Shown here piece after piece: positions 34,163 through 44,621 of a stretch of DNA of 58,681 nucleotides; the first letter of the stretch is position 1, and every line of letters starts with the position of its first letter. The notes under the pieces were generated by a model that saw only the letters and a program-made list of their open reading frames with translations, searched no databases and was not told the origin of the DNA. The DNA comes from a virus: positions 1-58,681 of IMG/VR virus record IMGVR_UViG_3300023174_000189, one strand, 5' to 3'. A program made the translations under genes and the position numbers.

Positions 34163-37100
34163 ATGATGATTGATAGACTTATGAATCCATATAAAAAGAA
34201 TATTCTTTTAAAGTTAAAAGCAAGATATAAAGGTATATGGAAAGACTTATATGCGATATTTGAGGTATATCAGTTTTTAATACAACTAGATGAGTATCTA
34301 GTATTGACTATTCAGGACACTACTCTTTTTAGTCCGTTAGAAGAAAGATTCTTGACATTCCTCAAAGAATTTAAAAGACATTATGAGATACAAGAAAATT
34401 TTAATCCTCTCTATATTAGAAAAGTGCTACAAATCATAGACACCGCTTTTCAAAGCATAGAGATAGACAATAAGAATTTTATACTAAAACTAGGACACAA
34501 TCCTAAATTTAGAGATGCTTTAAAAGGAATACAAGACACCATACAATTTATTTTCGTAGTAAATCAAATACCCTTTATGATGACATATAGGACATCACCT
34601 AATGGATTTAAATACCTTGAATTTAAATCTAACATTAAATCTACAGATGTAGATACTACAGAAGATATTAAGCTACAAATTGAGATCAACAATAAACTTG
34701 TCGAATATCAAGAACTAGAAAAGAGTAAGTATATTAAAGAGAATAATCTTAGTCTTAATGTACAAGAACTTAATGGTGAAGAATATGGAATTGCAATTAA
34801 ACCTAATGGTACGGTAGATACGATTTACACCTCAGATAGTAAAAAACACAGAACAATAGAACTTGCTATACAACATAATGAAGAAAAAAGAATGGTAAGC
34901 GAGAACTATAATAAATTCACTTTAAATGGAGATAAACTGCTTTATGATGGTGAGGTCTATGGGATTGTAGAAAAAGTAAATAACTTAGAGGAAAGAATCC
35001 ATAAATACAATCAAGAGTTATTAGAATATAATAACCACCTTAAACTATATGAAGAGAAAAAAGAAAACAATGTTGTATCGGTGTCTTTATCGGAAAATAA
35101 TTTTACTAGACAAGTAGCTACCATAGACATTAGAGATGATAGAGGACTTGTAAGACCTGTTATTATACAAGGTAAGTTTAAAGGAGTGTATTTAGATCAA
35201 ATTGTTTCTAGTGTTGGTCATATGTTAGATACTGAATTTTATATGCTCCATACAGACAGCCAAGTATTAGAAAAAATTAAAAATGATATAAACATCTTAA
35301 ATGAACCTTATATCACTTTAGAAGACGAGTCTCTTCTCTTATATTTGCCTTTAAAAGCAGTTAAAGAAAGAGAAATTGTTTCTAAACTCACTACACAAAA
35401 AAATAGAAATGAATTTTATATAGACCCTAAAGATTATTTGAAAATTAGAAATTACTTAGGCTCTGTTATACTCTCGAAATCAGCTAAAGACTACATCTTT
35501 AAATATTTACAGATACAAGATAAGAATACTTATTTAAAAGTGTCCGATCACTTAAATCAATATAGTACTCGTCAAATAGATGGTTTTAAAAAAGATAGTG
35601 TAGATCTCACCTTAAATGAAAAACAAGCTATTGATTGGTTAGAGAATAATACTAATGGGATTATAGGCATTAATAAAACGATTGAAAAAATAGCTTTAGC
35701 TTTAGCTTTAAAAAACACAAGTAAGAACTATCTTCTCGTATCTAAGGAAAAAGGCAATCTAGCTAAAGAGGTTCATAACTCTTGTGAACTATTCCCTACT
35801 AACATAGTAGAAATTACACCTAGTGAATTAGGTAAAGCTAACCCTAGCAAATACTCTAAAATCCTTTTCAATAATGTAGAAGGTGAGATAAACCATAAAG
35901 CTAAATTCTTTTTCACTGAAACATCAGTGTCTAAAAGAATAGAGGTCTTGTTCCACCTTAATAAGTTTGTTAATAACTTAAACTATACAGACAAAGAAAA
36001 AGAAACTTGGTGTTCTAAATATTCTCATAAAGTAGTAGATACATATGTAGGATTAAAGAGTGAATTTAAAGAAGAATTTTTTGAATGGTTAAAAGATAAT
36101 TGTCTTATTCTCTCTAATAAAGATATGACTTTAGAATCTGCTTTAGGTATTAAAGAAGAAAAACAAAGTGAAATACAAGTAACTAAAATAGACCCTCAAA
36201 TAGAAGGTCTTTATATAGCCACAACTAAAGAGATTACGAATAATCTTAAAGGTGGCAACTTAGATAAAAAAGCCCTTGCCCATAAAATTGAAATCCTCAC
36301 CTTACTTCTCAATAACCCTAAAAAAGCTCTTTCTATCTTAGGTAAAACCATACCTAATCTATCCAATCCTAAAATCAATAAAGCAATATCTCTTGCTAAA
36401 CAAAATGAAGGTAAAACTTTATTCTTTACTGAAGATGATTCTCTTGCCCAAGAAACTGCCTCTCTTATATCTAAACAAATACCTGGTCTTCATGCTTATA
36501 TTGTAGATGGTGTTCCATATATATATGAGAATGGATTTTCTATTAAATCTAAATCAAATGATTTTAAAACATTAACATCAAGTCATTATGATTTAAAGAA
36601 TATAGACACTGAGGGTTATAGTTTATATGCTCACCTTGATCGTGGTAATTATAGCACTCAAATTTTAGCCGAAAGAGCTTCTCTTATAGAGGATAAAAAA
36701 GAAATCTATATAGATGCTATATCTACAAATCCGACCTTAGATAAAGTCTTCTCTCAATTATCTTTAGAACAAAAAGAAGAAATAGAAAAAGTCTTTGAAG
36801 AACACAAACCTGTTTATATTAAAGTAAATACAAACCAACAAGGTTTAAAGATCAATAGGGATTTATTAGAAGCCTGTGTTTCTGCTAACCCTTCTTTATA
36901 TCCTATTGTAAATAAAAGAATTGTAGAAGGTGAGAAATACCCACTTATAAATAAGTCTTTCTTAGATGATAAGAGAGTAGAGAAATTAGAGAAGAATAAC
37001 CCTTATGTAGTAGCTAAGGTGAGAAGTGCTTCTTTACAATTACAAGTACCTTATCAACATATCTTAGATATCTCTTCATTATCTATTTTACATAATCCTA

Positions 37101-38320
37101 TTACTAAAACAGAGAAGGATCAAAGTAGTGTTACAGTAGAAGATAAAGGGTCTTATAAAGAAATACATATCTTACAAAAACATGATATGTTAGGAATGTA
37201 TAGCAAAGACACCTCTAATTACTTAGAGAGAATAATCAAAGTTAAAAATGGGATGCTTGTTTCTGTATCTAATGAGATTTTAGCTACATCTTCTTGTTCC
37301 GCTAAAGGTATAGGTACAAGAGCTATCTTTACACAATATAAAACAGCTATTAAATATGGTTTAGAAGAGATAACTACCCATGCTGCAGGGAATTATGATT
37401 CTTTTGATTCTCAAGGTAATATTAAACCTGAAAAACTTATAGGATACTATGTCTGGGGTAAATTAGGTTATAATACAAATATCTTAAAAAACTCTGCTCT
37501 TAGTACGAGTGAGAAAGAAAAAATTATCAAGTCCTTAGATTTACCTAAATGGCAACCTGTTAAAGAATGGCTTCTTAAATATACTTCTTTTAATTCTAAC
37601 ACCTTATGGTTATCCGATGTATATGCTTGTACTGTTAACGGTAAATTATTAGGTCAACAATGGTGGAAAGAAAATGGTGGTGGTCTTTATGTCACCCTAG
37701 AAACTGACCCTGCTTCTATCTCTTATCGTGTTATCAATAACTACTTTAAAAAGAAATGTGAAGAAGAAGGTCTCACCGAAGAAGAATACCTAACTAAAGA
37801 ACTCCCACCTTTTGATGTCGATTCTTTAGATTGCTGGAATAGTATCTTATCTCAAAAAGAATTTTTAGGAATCACTGACTCTAATATCAAAGATGTTGTA
37901 GACGAATACTCTAACAATCTTATTAAAGCTCTTATTAAAGAATCTGAAACTTATCCTTATCTTCCTCCCCTTAGAATGTTCTTATATAACATCTATAAGA
38001 CACCTAATAGCATTCGTAAAAAGAATATCTTTAATGCTATCCCACAACCTGTACTTAAAGGTATTCTCAAAAAACTCTATAACGAAGAAACTAAAAAAAA
38101 GAGTTTAAATCAAACCCTTACCGCACTCTTTGATGATATTACTAAAGGTAATATTAAACTTGCTAATGAAAATATGAGTAATGACCATTTCTTACTAGAA
38201 ATTGCTAATGACCCTCTTTTAGATAAAGAATGGATTGCTATCGGTCTACAAAAACAAAGTAATGCTCTTAAAAAAGAAATTGTTGAAGCTGACCCCCTAC
38301 TAAAGAATAAGGTGAAATAA
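34163..38320 (+). CDS. Giant multidomain protein: degenerate SNF2-like ATPase plus acetyltransferase-like domain
   Basis: 1385 residues, no signal peptide. The N-terminus (KKNILLKLKARYKGIWKDLY) and several later blocks match the 783-residue protein at 41819, so the two are paralogs. Around residues 485-620 the order LNEKQAIDWLE, NGIIGINKT, YLLVSKEKG, ILFNNVEGEINHK, FFFTETSVSKRIEVLF follows SNF2 motifs, but Walker A has Asn for Gly and DEAH is replaced by NNVEG: a dead ATPase. Around residues 1010-1100 AKGIGTRAIFTQ...YYVWGKLGYN resembles a GNAT-type fold. Possibly a polyvalent virion protein injected with DNA; inferred. Confidence 0.7.
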   Translation: MMIDRLMNPYKKNILLKLKARYKGIWKDLYAIFEVYQFLIQLDEYLVLTIQDTTLFSPLEERFLTFLKEFKRHYEIQENFNPLYIRKVLQIIDTAFQSIEIDNKNFILKLGHNPKFRDALKGIQDTIQFIFVVNQIPFMMTYRTSPNGFKYLEFKSNIKSTDVDTTEDIKLQIEINNKLVEYQELEKSKYIKENNLSLNVQELNGEEYGIAIKPNGTVDTIYTSDSKKHRTIELAIQHNEEKRMVSENYNKFTLNGDKLLYDGEVYGIVEKVNNLEERIHKYNQELLEYNNHLKLYEEKKENNVVSVSLSENNFTRQVATIDIRDDRGLVRPVIIQGKFKGVYLDQIVSSVGHMLDTEFYMLHTDSQVLEKIKNDINILNEPYITLEDESLLLYLPLKAVKEREIVSKLTTQKNRNEFYIDPKDYLKIRNYLGSVILSKSAKDYIFKYLQIQDKNTYLKVSDHLNQYSTRQIDGFKKDSVDLTLNEKQAIDWLENNTNGIIGINKTIEKIALALALKNTSKNYLLVSKEKGNLAKEVHNSCELFPTNIVEITPSELGKANPSKYSKILFNNVEGEINHKAKFFFTETSVSKRIEVLFHLNKFVNNLNYTDKEKETWCSKYSHKVVDTYVGLKSEFKEEFFEWLKDNCLILSNKDMTLESALGIKEEKQSEIQVTKIDPQIEGLYIATTKEITNNLKGGNLDKKALAHKIEILTLLLNNPKKALSILGKTIPNLSNPKINKAISLAKQNEGKTLFFTEDDSLAQETASLISKQIPGLHAYIVDGVPYIYENGFSIKSKSNDFKTLTSSHYDLKNIDTEGYSLYAHLDRGNYSTQILAERASLIEDKKEIYIDAISTNPTLDKVFSQLSLEQKEEIEKVFEEHKPVYIKVNTNQQGLKINRDLLEACVSANPSLYPIVNKRIVEGEKYPLINKSFLDDKRVEKLEKNNPYVVAKVRSASLQLQVPYQHILDISSLSILHNPITKTEKDQSSVTVEDKGSYKEIHILQKHDMLGMYSKDTSNYLERIIKVKNGMLVSVSNEILATSSCSAKGIGTRAIFTQYKTAIKYGLEEITTHAAGNYDSFDSQGNIKPEKLIGYYVWGKLGYNTNILKNSALSTSEKEKIIKSLDLPKWQPVKEWLLKYTSFNSNTLWLSDVYACTVNGKLLGQQWWKENGGGLYVTLETDPASISYRVINNYFKKKCEEEGLTEEEYLTKELPPFDVDSLDCWNSILSQKEFLGITDSNIKDVVDEYSNNLIKALIKESETYPYLPPLRMFLYNIYKTPNSIRKKNIFNAIPQPVLKGILKKLYNEETKKKSLNQTLTALFDDITKGNIKLANENMSNDHFLLEIANDPLLDKEWIAIGLQKQSNALKKEIVEADPLLKNKVK

Positions 38321-38322
38321 TT

Positions 38323-38574
38323 ATGAATACTCTCGAATGGTCTAATTTTATTCTATCTGTTCCAGATGAGGAACTATTAGATATGGCTATACACTTAGGC
38401 TCTCAAGCCTTTATTGACACTATGTTACAAAAGAACATCCCTTTATCCGATATTCTACAAATACATAAACTTGTAGCTCAAAAATTTATTACTTCAAGCA
38501 GACTTGTTCCCCAAAAACTAGACGGATGTGTTGTTAATTACTATAATATTTTATATCCTCCCACCCAAGTATAA
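38323..38574 (+). CDS. Small hypothetical protein
   Basis: 83 residues, 2 bp after the giant gene and before the helicase. Helical, acidic front (EEELLDMAIHLGSQAF is typical). SD AAGGTGA. No family recognised; probably translated from the same mRNA as its neighbours. Confidence 0.6.
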   Translation: MNTLEWSNFILSVPDEELLDMAIHLGSQAFIDTMLQKNIPLSDILQIHKLVAQKFITSSRLVPQKLDGCVVNYYNILYPPTQV

Positions 38575-38615
38575 TATAATATATTTAGTGTTTTTTTAAT
38601 ATAAAGAGAGTATTT

Positions 38616-40682
38616 ATGCCTTATTATGTCGCTGAGATATTAGGTCAAATTTTTGCTAATCCACCCTATTATATCCTTAAAGCTAATGTCGTTTCTGAAA
38701 CCGAAACAAAAAATATCGTTATCAAAGGTAATATACCTGGCCCTACTTCTAGAGATACTATCGTCACCTTTGAAGGTAAAGTAGTTGACCATAAAACTAT
38801 TGAAGTCACTAAATCACCTATTAACCCTAAACTACTTAAAGGTGAAGCATATGTCTTTTATCAACAAAAGACACCTGCTATCACTAAATCTATTGAAGTC
38901 CTCGCCCATATCGCTGATGCAGGTGTCCCTCAAAAACTTATCTCTGCTATCTGGGACTCCGTTCAAAGAGACCCCGACTTCTTTGCCGAAAACCCCTGGT
39001 CTCTTGTACATAAAGGTCTTCCCTTTAAAGTCGCTGATAAAATCGCTCTCGCTCTTAATCAACAAGGCTTCGACCCTAAATGTGATTCTCGTATCGAAGC
39101 ATCTATACATGAAGCCACCTCCGTTGCCTTTAATGAGGGTAATTGCTATATTGACTCTACCTCTCTCTTCAGAGAAGTCAGTATCCTCACTAATGAGAAT
39201 AACCCCACTAAAATTGCTACTCTCATTAAAAATATGATTAAAGAAGAGAAACTCGTTCTTGAAAAAACTCCCGATAATAACAATGCTATCTATCTCCCTT
39301 TTAATAACAAAATGGAAAATGACTTTGTTTCTCTTATCGCCCATAAACAAAGAAGATCTTGTTCTCGTGTAGATAAACCTACTATCCTTGCTAATGCTAA
39401 ATACCCTCTCACTAATGATCAAATTGAAGCTATTCAAATCGGTATATCCGAACCTGTTTCTATTATCTCAGGTTTACCAGGTACAGGTAAAACTACTATC
39501 CTTGCCACCTTATGTAAAATCCTTAAACAACAAGGTGAACAAGTTTTATTAGTCGCCCCTACTGGTATCGCTGCTAAAAGATTATCTTCTGTTGTTCAAA
39601 TTCAAGAAGCTCAAACTATTCATAGAGCTTTTGGTGCAGGTATCCCATCAGAATCAGATAAAAATATCTTCTCTAATTATGAAGGTGTCAGTCGTATTGA
39701 AGAATTTGATGTTATGTCTTTAAATAATGCTATTGACCCATCTAAAGAACATTGGACTTACCACCCTAATAACCCTAGACCTGAATCAGTTATTATTATA
39801 GATGAATCTTCTATGGTCGATTTACACCTTGCTTGGAGAATTTTAAGAGCTTTAACTCTACAATGTCGTGTTATCTTTGTAGGTGATATAGCTCAATTAC
39901 CACCTATCGGTGCAGGTTTCACCTTTAAAGAAATGATTGAAACTAATAAAATCCCATATACCCACCTCACTCAAATCTTTAGACAAGATAAAGGTAATGG
40001 TGTTGTTGAAGCAGCTCATTCTATCTTTAATAATATTACTCCCACCATGAACGATGATTTTGTCTTTCTTGAATCTCATAGCAACACTAATATCCTTAAT
40101 CTTATTATGGATAATTGTATAGACTTACAAAATCAAGGTATAGACTACCAAGTTATTGCTCCCTCTCATCATGGTGATTGTGGTGTTACTAACCTTAATA
40201 AAAACCTTAGAGCAAGATTAAACCCTACCCTTAGTCACCTATCTTTTAAAATAGGTAATGATGAAATTCGTGTAGGTGATAAAGTAATGATTACACAAAA
40301 TGACTATAAGCTAGAAGTCTTTAATGGCGATTTAGGTTATGTTCGTGCTATTAATAAAGACGATATAGAAATTCACTTAAAGACTAATAATTCTATTACC
40401 TCTATACCTAAAGCTAAAGTATCTACTCTAATCAGATTAGCTTATGCTATTACGGTACATAAATCACAAGGTCAAGAATACCCTGTGGTGATTATGCCTT
40501 TAGTTAGAGATTTTGGTTTAAGTCTTTTACAAAAGAACTTAATCTATACTGCTATTACTAGAGCTAAAACTAAATGTATTCTTGTTGGGGATAAAGGCTG
40601 TTTAGAACTTTCTATACATAATACTTCTAAATCTAAAAGTAAATTATCTCGAATTAAAGATAAACTTATTTCTCTTATTTAA
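38616..40682 (+). CDS. RecD2-type superfamily 1B DNA helicase
   Basis: 688 residues. A 5'-3' helicase for phage DNA recombination or replication. Walker A ISGLPGTGKTTI near residue 286, Walker B VIIIDESSMVD near 393, a QLPPIGAGF motif III, HLTQIFRQDK motif IV, and the C-terminal AYAITVHKSQGQEYPVV with YTAITRAKTKC (UvrD_C_2). The N-terminal ~90 residues form an OB-like barrel and ~100-250 helical hairpin-type repeats, as in RecD2. The coding strand in the first half is markedly rich in C and poor in G. Confidence 0.9.
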   Translation: MPYYVAEILGQIFANPPYYILKANVVSETETKNIVIKGNIPGPTSRDTIVTFEGKVVDHKTIEVTKSPINPKLLKGEAYVFYQQKTPAITKSIEVLAHIADAGVPQKLISAIWDSVQRDPDFFAENPWSLVHKGLPFKVADKIALALNQQGFDPKCDSRIEASIHEATSVAFNEGNCYIDSTSLFREVSILTNENNPTKIATLIKNMIKEEKLVLEKTPDNNNAIYLPFNNKMENDFVSLIAHKQRRSCSRVDKPTILANAKYPLTNDQIEAIQIGISEPVSIISGLPGTGKTTILATLCKILKQQGEQVLLVAPTGIAAKRLSSVVQIQEAQTIHRAFGAGIPSESDKNIFSNYEGVSRIEEFDVMSLNNAIDPSKEHWTYHPNNPRPESVIIIDESSMVDLHLAWRILRALTLQCRVIFVGDIAQLPPIGAGFTFKEMIETNKIPYTHLTQIFRQDKGNGVVEAAHSIFNNITPTMNDDFVFLESHSNTNILNLIMDNCIDLQNQGIDYQVIAPSHHGDCGVTNLNKNLRARLNPTLSHLSFKIGNDEIRVGDKVMITQNDYKLEVFNGDLGYVRAINKDDIEIHLKTNNSITSIPKAKVSTLIRLAYAITVHKSQGQEYPVVIMPLVRDFGLSLLQKNLIYTAITRAKTKCILVGDKGCLELSIHNTSKSKSKLSRIKDKLISLI

Positions 40683-40745
40683 TATAATATGATTGTAGAT
40701 GATACAAAGACACTAACAACAACATCGCTACAAGGATGAGCAAAA

Positions 40746-41078
40746 ATGACAGAAGATCAACTTTCTGAATTGAGAACAAAGATTACAAGATTAAAAGGTA
40801 ATCTAAATGTAAATCAAATTACAATCTCTCGTATTGTAAAATCAAAATCAGGAGACCAAGTATTCGTCTCTCTATCAGCTAACTACGGTGATGAAAAAGA
40901 TAGTGATAATAAACTCCCTATGGAAGATATATCATTAGCAACACATCTCTTAGGTAGAGAAGTAAATATCCTCGCTTATGAACAAGCACTTGCAGGTGGT
41001 TTAATTAACCAAATGCAATTCGATGAAGCCTTAAAGTATATTAAGGGCAACTACACTAAACTATTCACTAAAGGATAA
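40746..41078 (+). CDS. Hypothetical protein
   Basis: 110 residues; helical ends and a beta-like centre (SKSGDQVFVSLSANYGDEKD). SD AAGGATGAG. Follows the helicase and precedes a coiled-coil protein by 5 bp, so probably co-transcribed. Not recognised. Confidence 0.65.
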   Translation: MTEDQLSELRTKITRLKGNLNVNQITISRIVKSKSGDQVFVSLSANYGDEKDSDNKLPMEDISLATHLLGREVNILAYEQALAGGLINQMQFDEALKYIKGNYTKLFTKG

Positions 41079-41083
41079 TCAAT

Positions 41084-41764
41084 ATGATTGAACAATCATG
41101 GATCGACAACATCTTTAAAGACCTTCAAAGTATGGACATTCACTTAGATACAGACCCTCTCGCTTTTGGTCCCGACCGTCTTAACTCTAAGGTTGCTGAA
41201 GTTAGAAAACACCTTTCTCGTACCGAAAACCTTTTCCTCGAAATCTCACATAACCTACAAAAGTTTAAAAGAGATTTACTCCTCGCTAAAACTGATTTCT
41301 CTATTGAGAAAACTCGTCTTATGTCTGAAGACCCTTATGTAAGATCAGGTCGCTCACAACCTGAAAGAGAAGTTATTGCTGAACAAAGACTTGTAGATAA
41401 AACTAAAGCTATCAATTCTCTTGATATCACTATTCAAGACCTTGAAGCTATTGATAAGGTGGTTAAAGCTAAAAGAGCTGACTTGAAAGATATTCAAAAT
41501 CGTTTAAAGGATCAGCTTAAACTCTGCCAAGAACAAATCGGTTTAGGTCAAAGATGGGGTAAATCTGATATTAAACTCCTACAAGAATTTAATGATAGAT
41601 ATGAAGCACCACCTATGGTTGAAATTAAAACTAAACCTTTACCACCTGCTACTAATGACACTGATGATATTAATAGTTTCTTTAACACACCTATTGTAGA
41701 TGCTGTTAAACAACCACATACAGTTCAAGCACTTGACCTAGACGACCTATTCAAAGATATTTAA
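41084..41764 (+). CDS. Coiled-coil protein with acidic C-terminal tail
   Basis: 226 residues. A long helical/coiled-coil region at ~25-165 (KRDLLLAKTDFSIEKTRLM...), with a conserved-looking SGRSQPEREVIAEQR patch. It ends with a disordered linker and an acidic, hydrophobic tail LDLDDLFKDI, reminiscent of tails that dock on SSB- or clamp-binding partners. Location after a RecD2 helicase suggests a recombination or replication accessory; this is inference. Confidence 0.65.
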   Translation: MIEQSWIDNIFKDLQSMDIHLDTDPLAFGPDRLNSKVAEVRKHLSRTENLFLEISHNLQKFKRDLLLAKTDFSIEKTRLMSEDPYVRSGRSQPEREVIAEQRLVDKTKAINSLDITIQDLEAIDKVVKAKRADLKDIQNRLKDQLKLCQEQIGLGQRWGKSDIKLLQEFNDRYEAPPMVEIKTKPLPPATNDTDDINSFFNTPIVDAVKQPHTVQALDLDDLFKDI

Positions 41765-41786
41765 TTATATTTAATTTATATTTACA

Positions 41787-41812
41787 ACTCCTATATATAA
41801 CTAAATAGGAGT
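41787..41812 (+). promoter_or_regulatory. SD-sequestering stem
   Basis: ACTCCTAT (41787-41794) pairs perfectly with ATAGGAGT (41805-41812), 10-nt loop. The right arm is the SD of the ATG at 41819. The surrounding DNA TATATATAACTAAATA is AT-rich and could contain the start site. Confidence 0.6.
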
Positions 41813-41818
41813 CCTCAT

Positions 41819-44170
41819 ATGAATAGTCTTTTTAGACAAAATTTAATACTTAAAGCTAAATCAGCTTACACAGGTAACTGGAAAACAGCATCTAAAATAT
41901 TTGATCTATATGACCTCTTAGTTGATGTAAGAGCATATAATGAGTCTTATGAGAATTATGATGTTTATGAACAAAGAAGAGATATATATAACATATGGAA
42001 AGAAGTTCTTTTTGAACATAGAAAGCATCTTACTCTTAATGAAGAACTTGTAGATAAAATCACTTACATGACAAGACAAATAGATTCATTCTTTGCTAAA
42101 AACATGAGTGATAATCTGAAACTCTTAGGTATGGCTAAACTTGCTAAATATAAAGAATTTGTCCAAGCTCTTATTGCATATACTCAAGATTTCTTAAAAC
42201 AGTTAGGATTTAACACTAAAGTTCTTAAAGTTAAATCTGAATATACAGGTCTTATGACTTATGCTATCACTCCAGATATGTCAGAAAGTGAATCTTTTGT
42301 TTCTGAGCAAATTGATATGAATAATGCTTTTAAACAAAAGCTATTCTATAAGTTTAAACAAGACCTTGAAAAGAAAGATATGAGAGTTGAGGATGAGGGA
42401 GATCACTTTGTTATTAAACAGTACGGCGTTACTATAGGATATGTATCGGATAATAAGTTTGATAAGATATATCCTACACTTGAAGAACTCAACCATGAAT
42501 TAAAAAAGAATCAAATTATAGATGATAACTATGATAAGTTAGTTTTAGGTGAATCGGGTCAATTATTAACACCCACAGGTACAGTAGCTACTACATTAAA
42601 CTACTTACCACCTAAAACACTAGCTTCCGAAATTAAAAAGTATAATGAAAGTATCTCTCTTTATAACTCTAAACTTAAACCTTATGAACCTAAACTCTCT
42701 AACGACCCTAAAACTATACAATTAGGTGAATATACACTTAAAGTAGTTAAAGTGTTTTATAAGAATATAAATAGACCTGTGATTACAGAAGGACCCTATG
42801 CAGGTATCTTCCTTGATCAAATAGTTTCACCCACAGGTAAAGTCTTAGGATCAAGTTCTAAAGCTAGTCCTTACTTTATATCTAATAAACAAGTATATGA
42901 AGCTATAAGTGATAGTGTTAAGAAAAAAGATACTTTAGATATAGAACAAAATGTAGTGAGTAAAAAAGTTCAAGAGTATCAAAGAGAACGAAATTACTAC
43001 CCCTATCAGTATGAAAGAATGTTAAAGTCTAATATACAAGATAAAAAAATTAGAACTGCAATACCTGATTTAACTGGTGCAAGTATCTTAAATGATGTAG
43101 ACAGTAATATGGATGCTTATGTAGAATCTAATTCTTATGATAAGTTTACTAATATAGACCATAATATTAAGATGGATGATTCTCGAACTAAAATCAGAAA
43201 CTTAGAGATTACAAGATCTGTTCACCTTATTGATGGTAAACCTGAATATATTAAGAATGAATACTTTGAAATACATCCTTGTATGCCTGATGGTCTAGGC
43301 ACTAAAGTTTTCACTCAACAAGTTAAATCTGCATCAGAATTAGGTTTTAAATATATTAAAACGGATGCTGGAGGTGGCAGTATAGGTATGGTAGGTTATT
43401 ATGTATGGCCCAAATTAGGCTATAATGGCGACTTGTCTGACGACCTAAAACAAACTAGAAATAAATTACTTAATAATCCCACTAAAAACGAAAAAGAACT
43501 TAATACACTCTCTGAAATAGATACTTGGTTTCAAAATACACTAGGACATAGTGTTTATGATGAATGTATGGCTCTTGATTTATATGCCTGTAAGGTTAAC
43601 GGTAAATTTATTGGTCAAGAAATCTGGAAAAAACATGGTTCTACTGTTACTCTAAAATTTGATTTAACAGAAGGTTCTTTATCTATGAGAATCTTAGGTG
43701 ATTATATAAATAAAAAATCTAAAGAAATGGGTATCGCTGTTGCTGATTTTATCAATACTGACATCTCTAAATATAGAGGTAAAAATAATAACCTTGAATG
43801 CCTCCTTAGAAAATACTATGACAATATAGGTCGTATGGACTATGCCCTCTTAAATGCTCTTAAAATTGCTATTAAGAACCAAGAGAATGGTGAAATTGTT
43901 AAAATACTTAATTCTAATGATTATGATATAAGACAACCTCTGATAGACTTCGTAATTTACTTAAGTACATCTAAGCGATCCGATGAAAGACAAGTTGCTA
44001 AAGAAGTTCAAACCATCGCTAGAATTAATAAATCCACCTCTTACCCCAACTTGAAATTCGCCTCAGATAAAAACCTTATGGATGATCCTATGATTAGAGA
44101 AGTTGACTTTGCTATCCTTGATCAAGTTTGGGACGGTATCAATAAACTTTATGAATCAGGTAATTTTTAA
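41819..44170 (+). CDS. Large protein paralogous to the 1385-residue protein; acetyltransferase-like domain
   Basis: 783 residues. Shares with the 34163 gene an N-terminal block (RQNLILKAKSAYTGNWKTA), a central GIFLDQIVSPTGKVLG block and the domain PDGLGTKVFTQQVKSASEL...YYVWPKLGYN at ~residues 485-530. It lacks the ~500-residue segment with the SNF2-like remains. The G-x-G-T turn followed by a helix and a later Tyr/Trp-rich strand fits a GNAT-like fold, but family membership is uncertain. Its C-terminal ~50 residues reappear as a remnant at 48323-48517. Confidence 0.7.
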   Translation: MNSLFRQNLILKAKSAYTGNWKTASKIFDLYDLLVDVRAYNESYENYDVYEQRRDIYNIWKEVLFEHRKHLTLNEELVDKITYMTRQIDSFFAKNMSDNLKLLGMAKLAKYKEFVQALIAYTQDFLKQLGFNTKVLKVKSEYTGLMTYAITPDMSESESFVSEQIDMNNAFKQKLFYKFKQDLEKKDMRVEDEGDHFVIKQYGVTIGYVSDNKFDKIYPTLEELNHELKKNQIIDDNYDKLVLGESGQLLTPTGTVATTLNYLPPKTLASEIKKYNESISLYNSKLKPYEPKLSNDPKTIQLGEYTLKVVKVFYKNINRPVITEGPYAGIFLDQIVSPTGKVLGSSSKASPYFISNKQVYEAISDSVKKKDTLDIEQNVVSKKVQEYQRERNYYPYQYERMLKSNIQDKKIRTAIPDLTGASILNDVDSNMDAYVESNSYDKFTNIDHNIKMDDSRTKIRNLEITRSVHLIDGKPEYIKNEYFEIHPCMPDGLGTKVFTQQVKSASELGFKYIKTDAGGGSIGMVGYYVWPKLGYNGDLSDDLKQTRNKLLNNPTKNEKELNTLSEIDTWFQNTLGHSVYDECMALDLYACKVNGKFIGQEIWKKHGSTVTLKFDLTEGSLSMRILGDYINKKSKEMGIAVADFINTDISKYRGKNNNLECLLRKYYDNIGRMDYALLNALKIAIKNQENGEIVKILNSNDYDIRQPLIDFVIYLSTSKRSDERQVAKEVQTIARINKSTSYPNLKFASDKNLMDDPMIREVDFAILDQVWDGINKLYESGNF

Positions 44171-44215
44171 TTAAACAACGGTATATTTATTTAAACACTC
44201 TTAAAGGATTACTTT

Positions 44216-44620
44216 ATGTTTAAATACCTAATATCATTTCTTTTTTTTATTCTCGCACAACAAGTATCAGCTAATGATACTTGGGAATGTCAACTTTGGG
44301 AAACTAAATCAGAACCAAGACTCACAGGTCAAGGACATTCTCTTAGTGGGGCTCTTTACATGAACAATTTCGGTGTAAAGGCTTGCCTCGCTAATGAAAA
44401 TAATGTCTGTGATGATCTAGGGTCTTACATTAAGATTTCTGTTAACCCAAAAGCTAAATTTGATGTTTCTGTGTCCTCTTTTAGAGCAACCCTTTTACCT
44501 ACTGTCATTAAACCAGGAGAAAGCAAACTTATTGAATTTCACACTTATTTCCAAAAAAATGAAAAACGATTCATTGACTTGAGTATTCGTGCTTGCACTA
44601 AATACTCATTCAGCAAATAA
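44216..44620 (+). CDS. Small secreted protein with four cysteines
   Basis: 134 residues. Clear signal peptide (MFKYLISFLFFILAQQVSA, cleavage before NDTWEC). The mature part is ~115 residues, beta-rich, with Cys in WECQLW, KACLANENNVCDD and IRACTKY, suited to two disulfides in the periplasm. No family recognised. Convergent with the next secreted-protein gene. Confidence 0.7.
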   Translation: MFKYLISFLFFILAQQVSANDTWECQLWETKSEPRLTGQGHSLSGALYMNNFGVKACLANENNVCDDLGSYIKISVNPKAKFDVSVSSFRATLLPTVIKPGESKLIEFHTYFQKNEKRFIDLSIRACTKYSFSK

Positions 44621-44621
44621 C

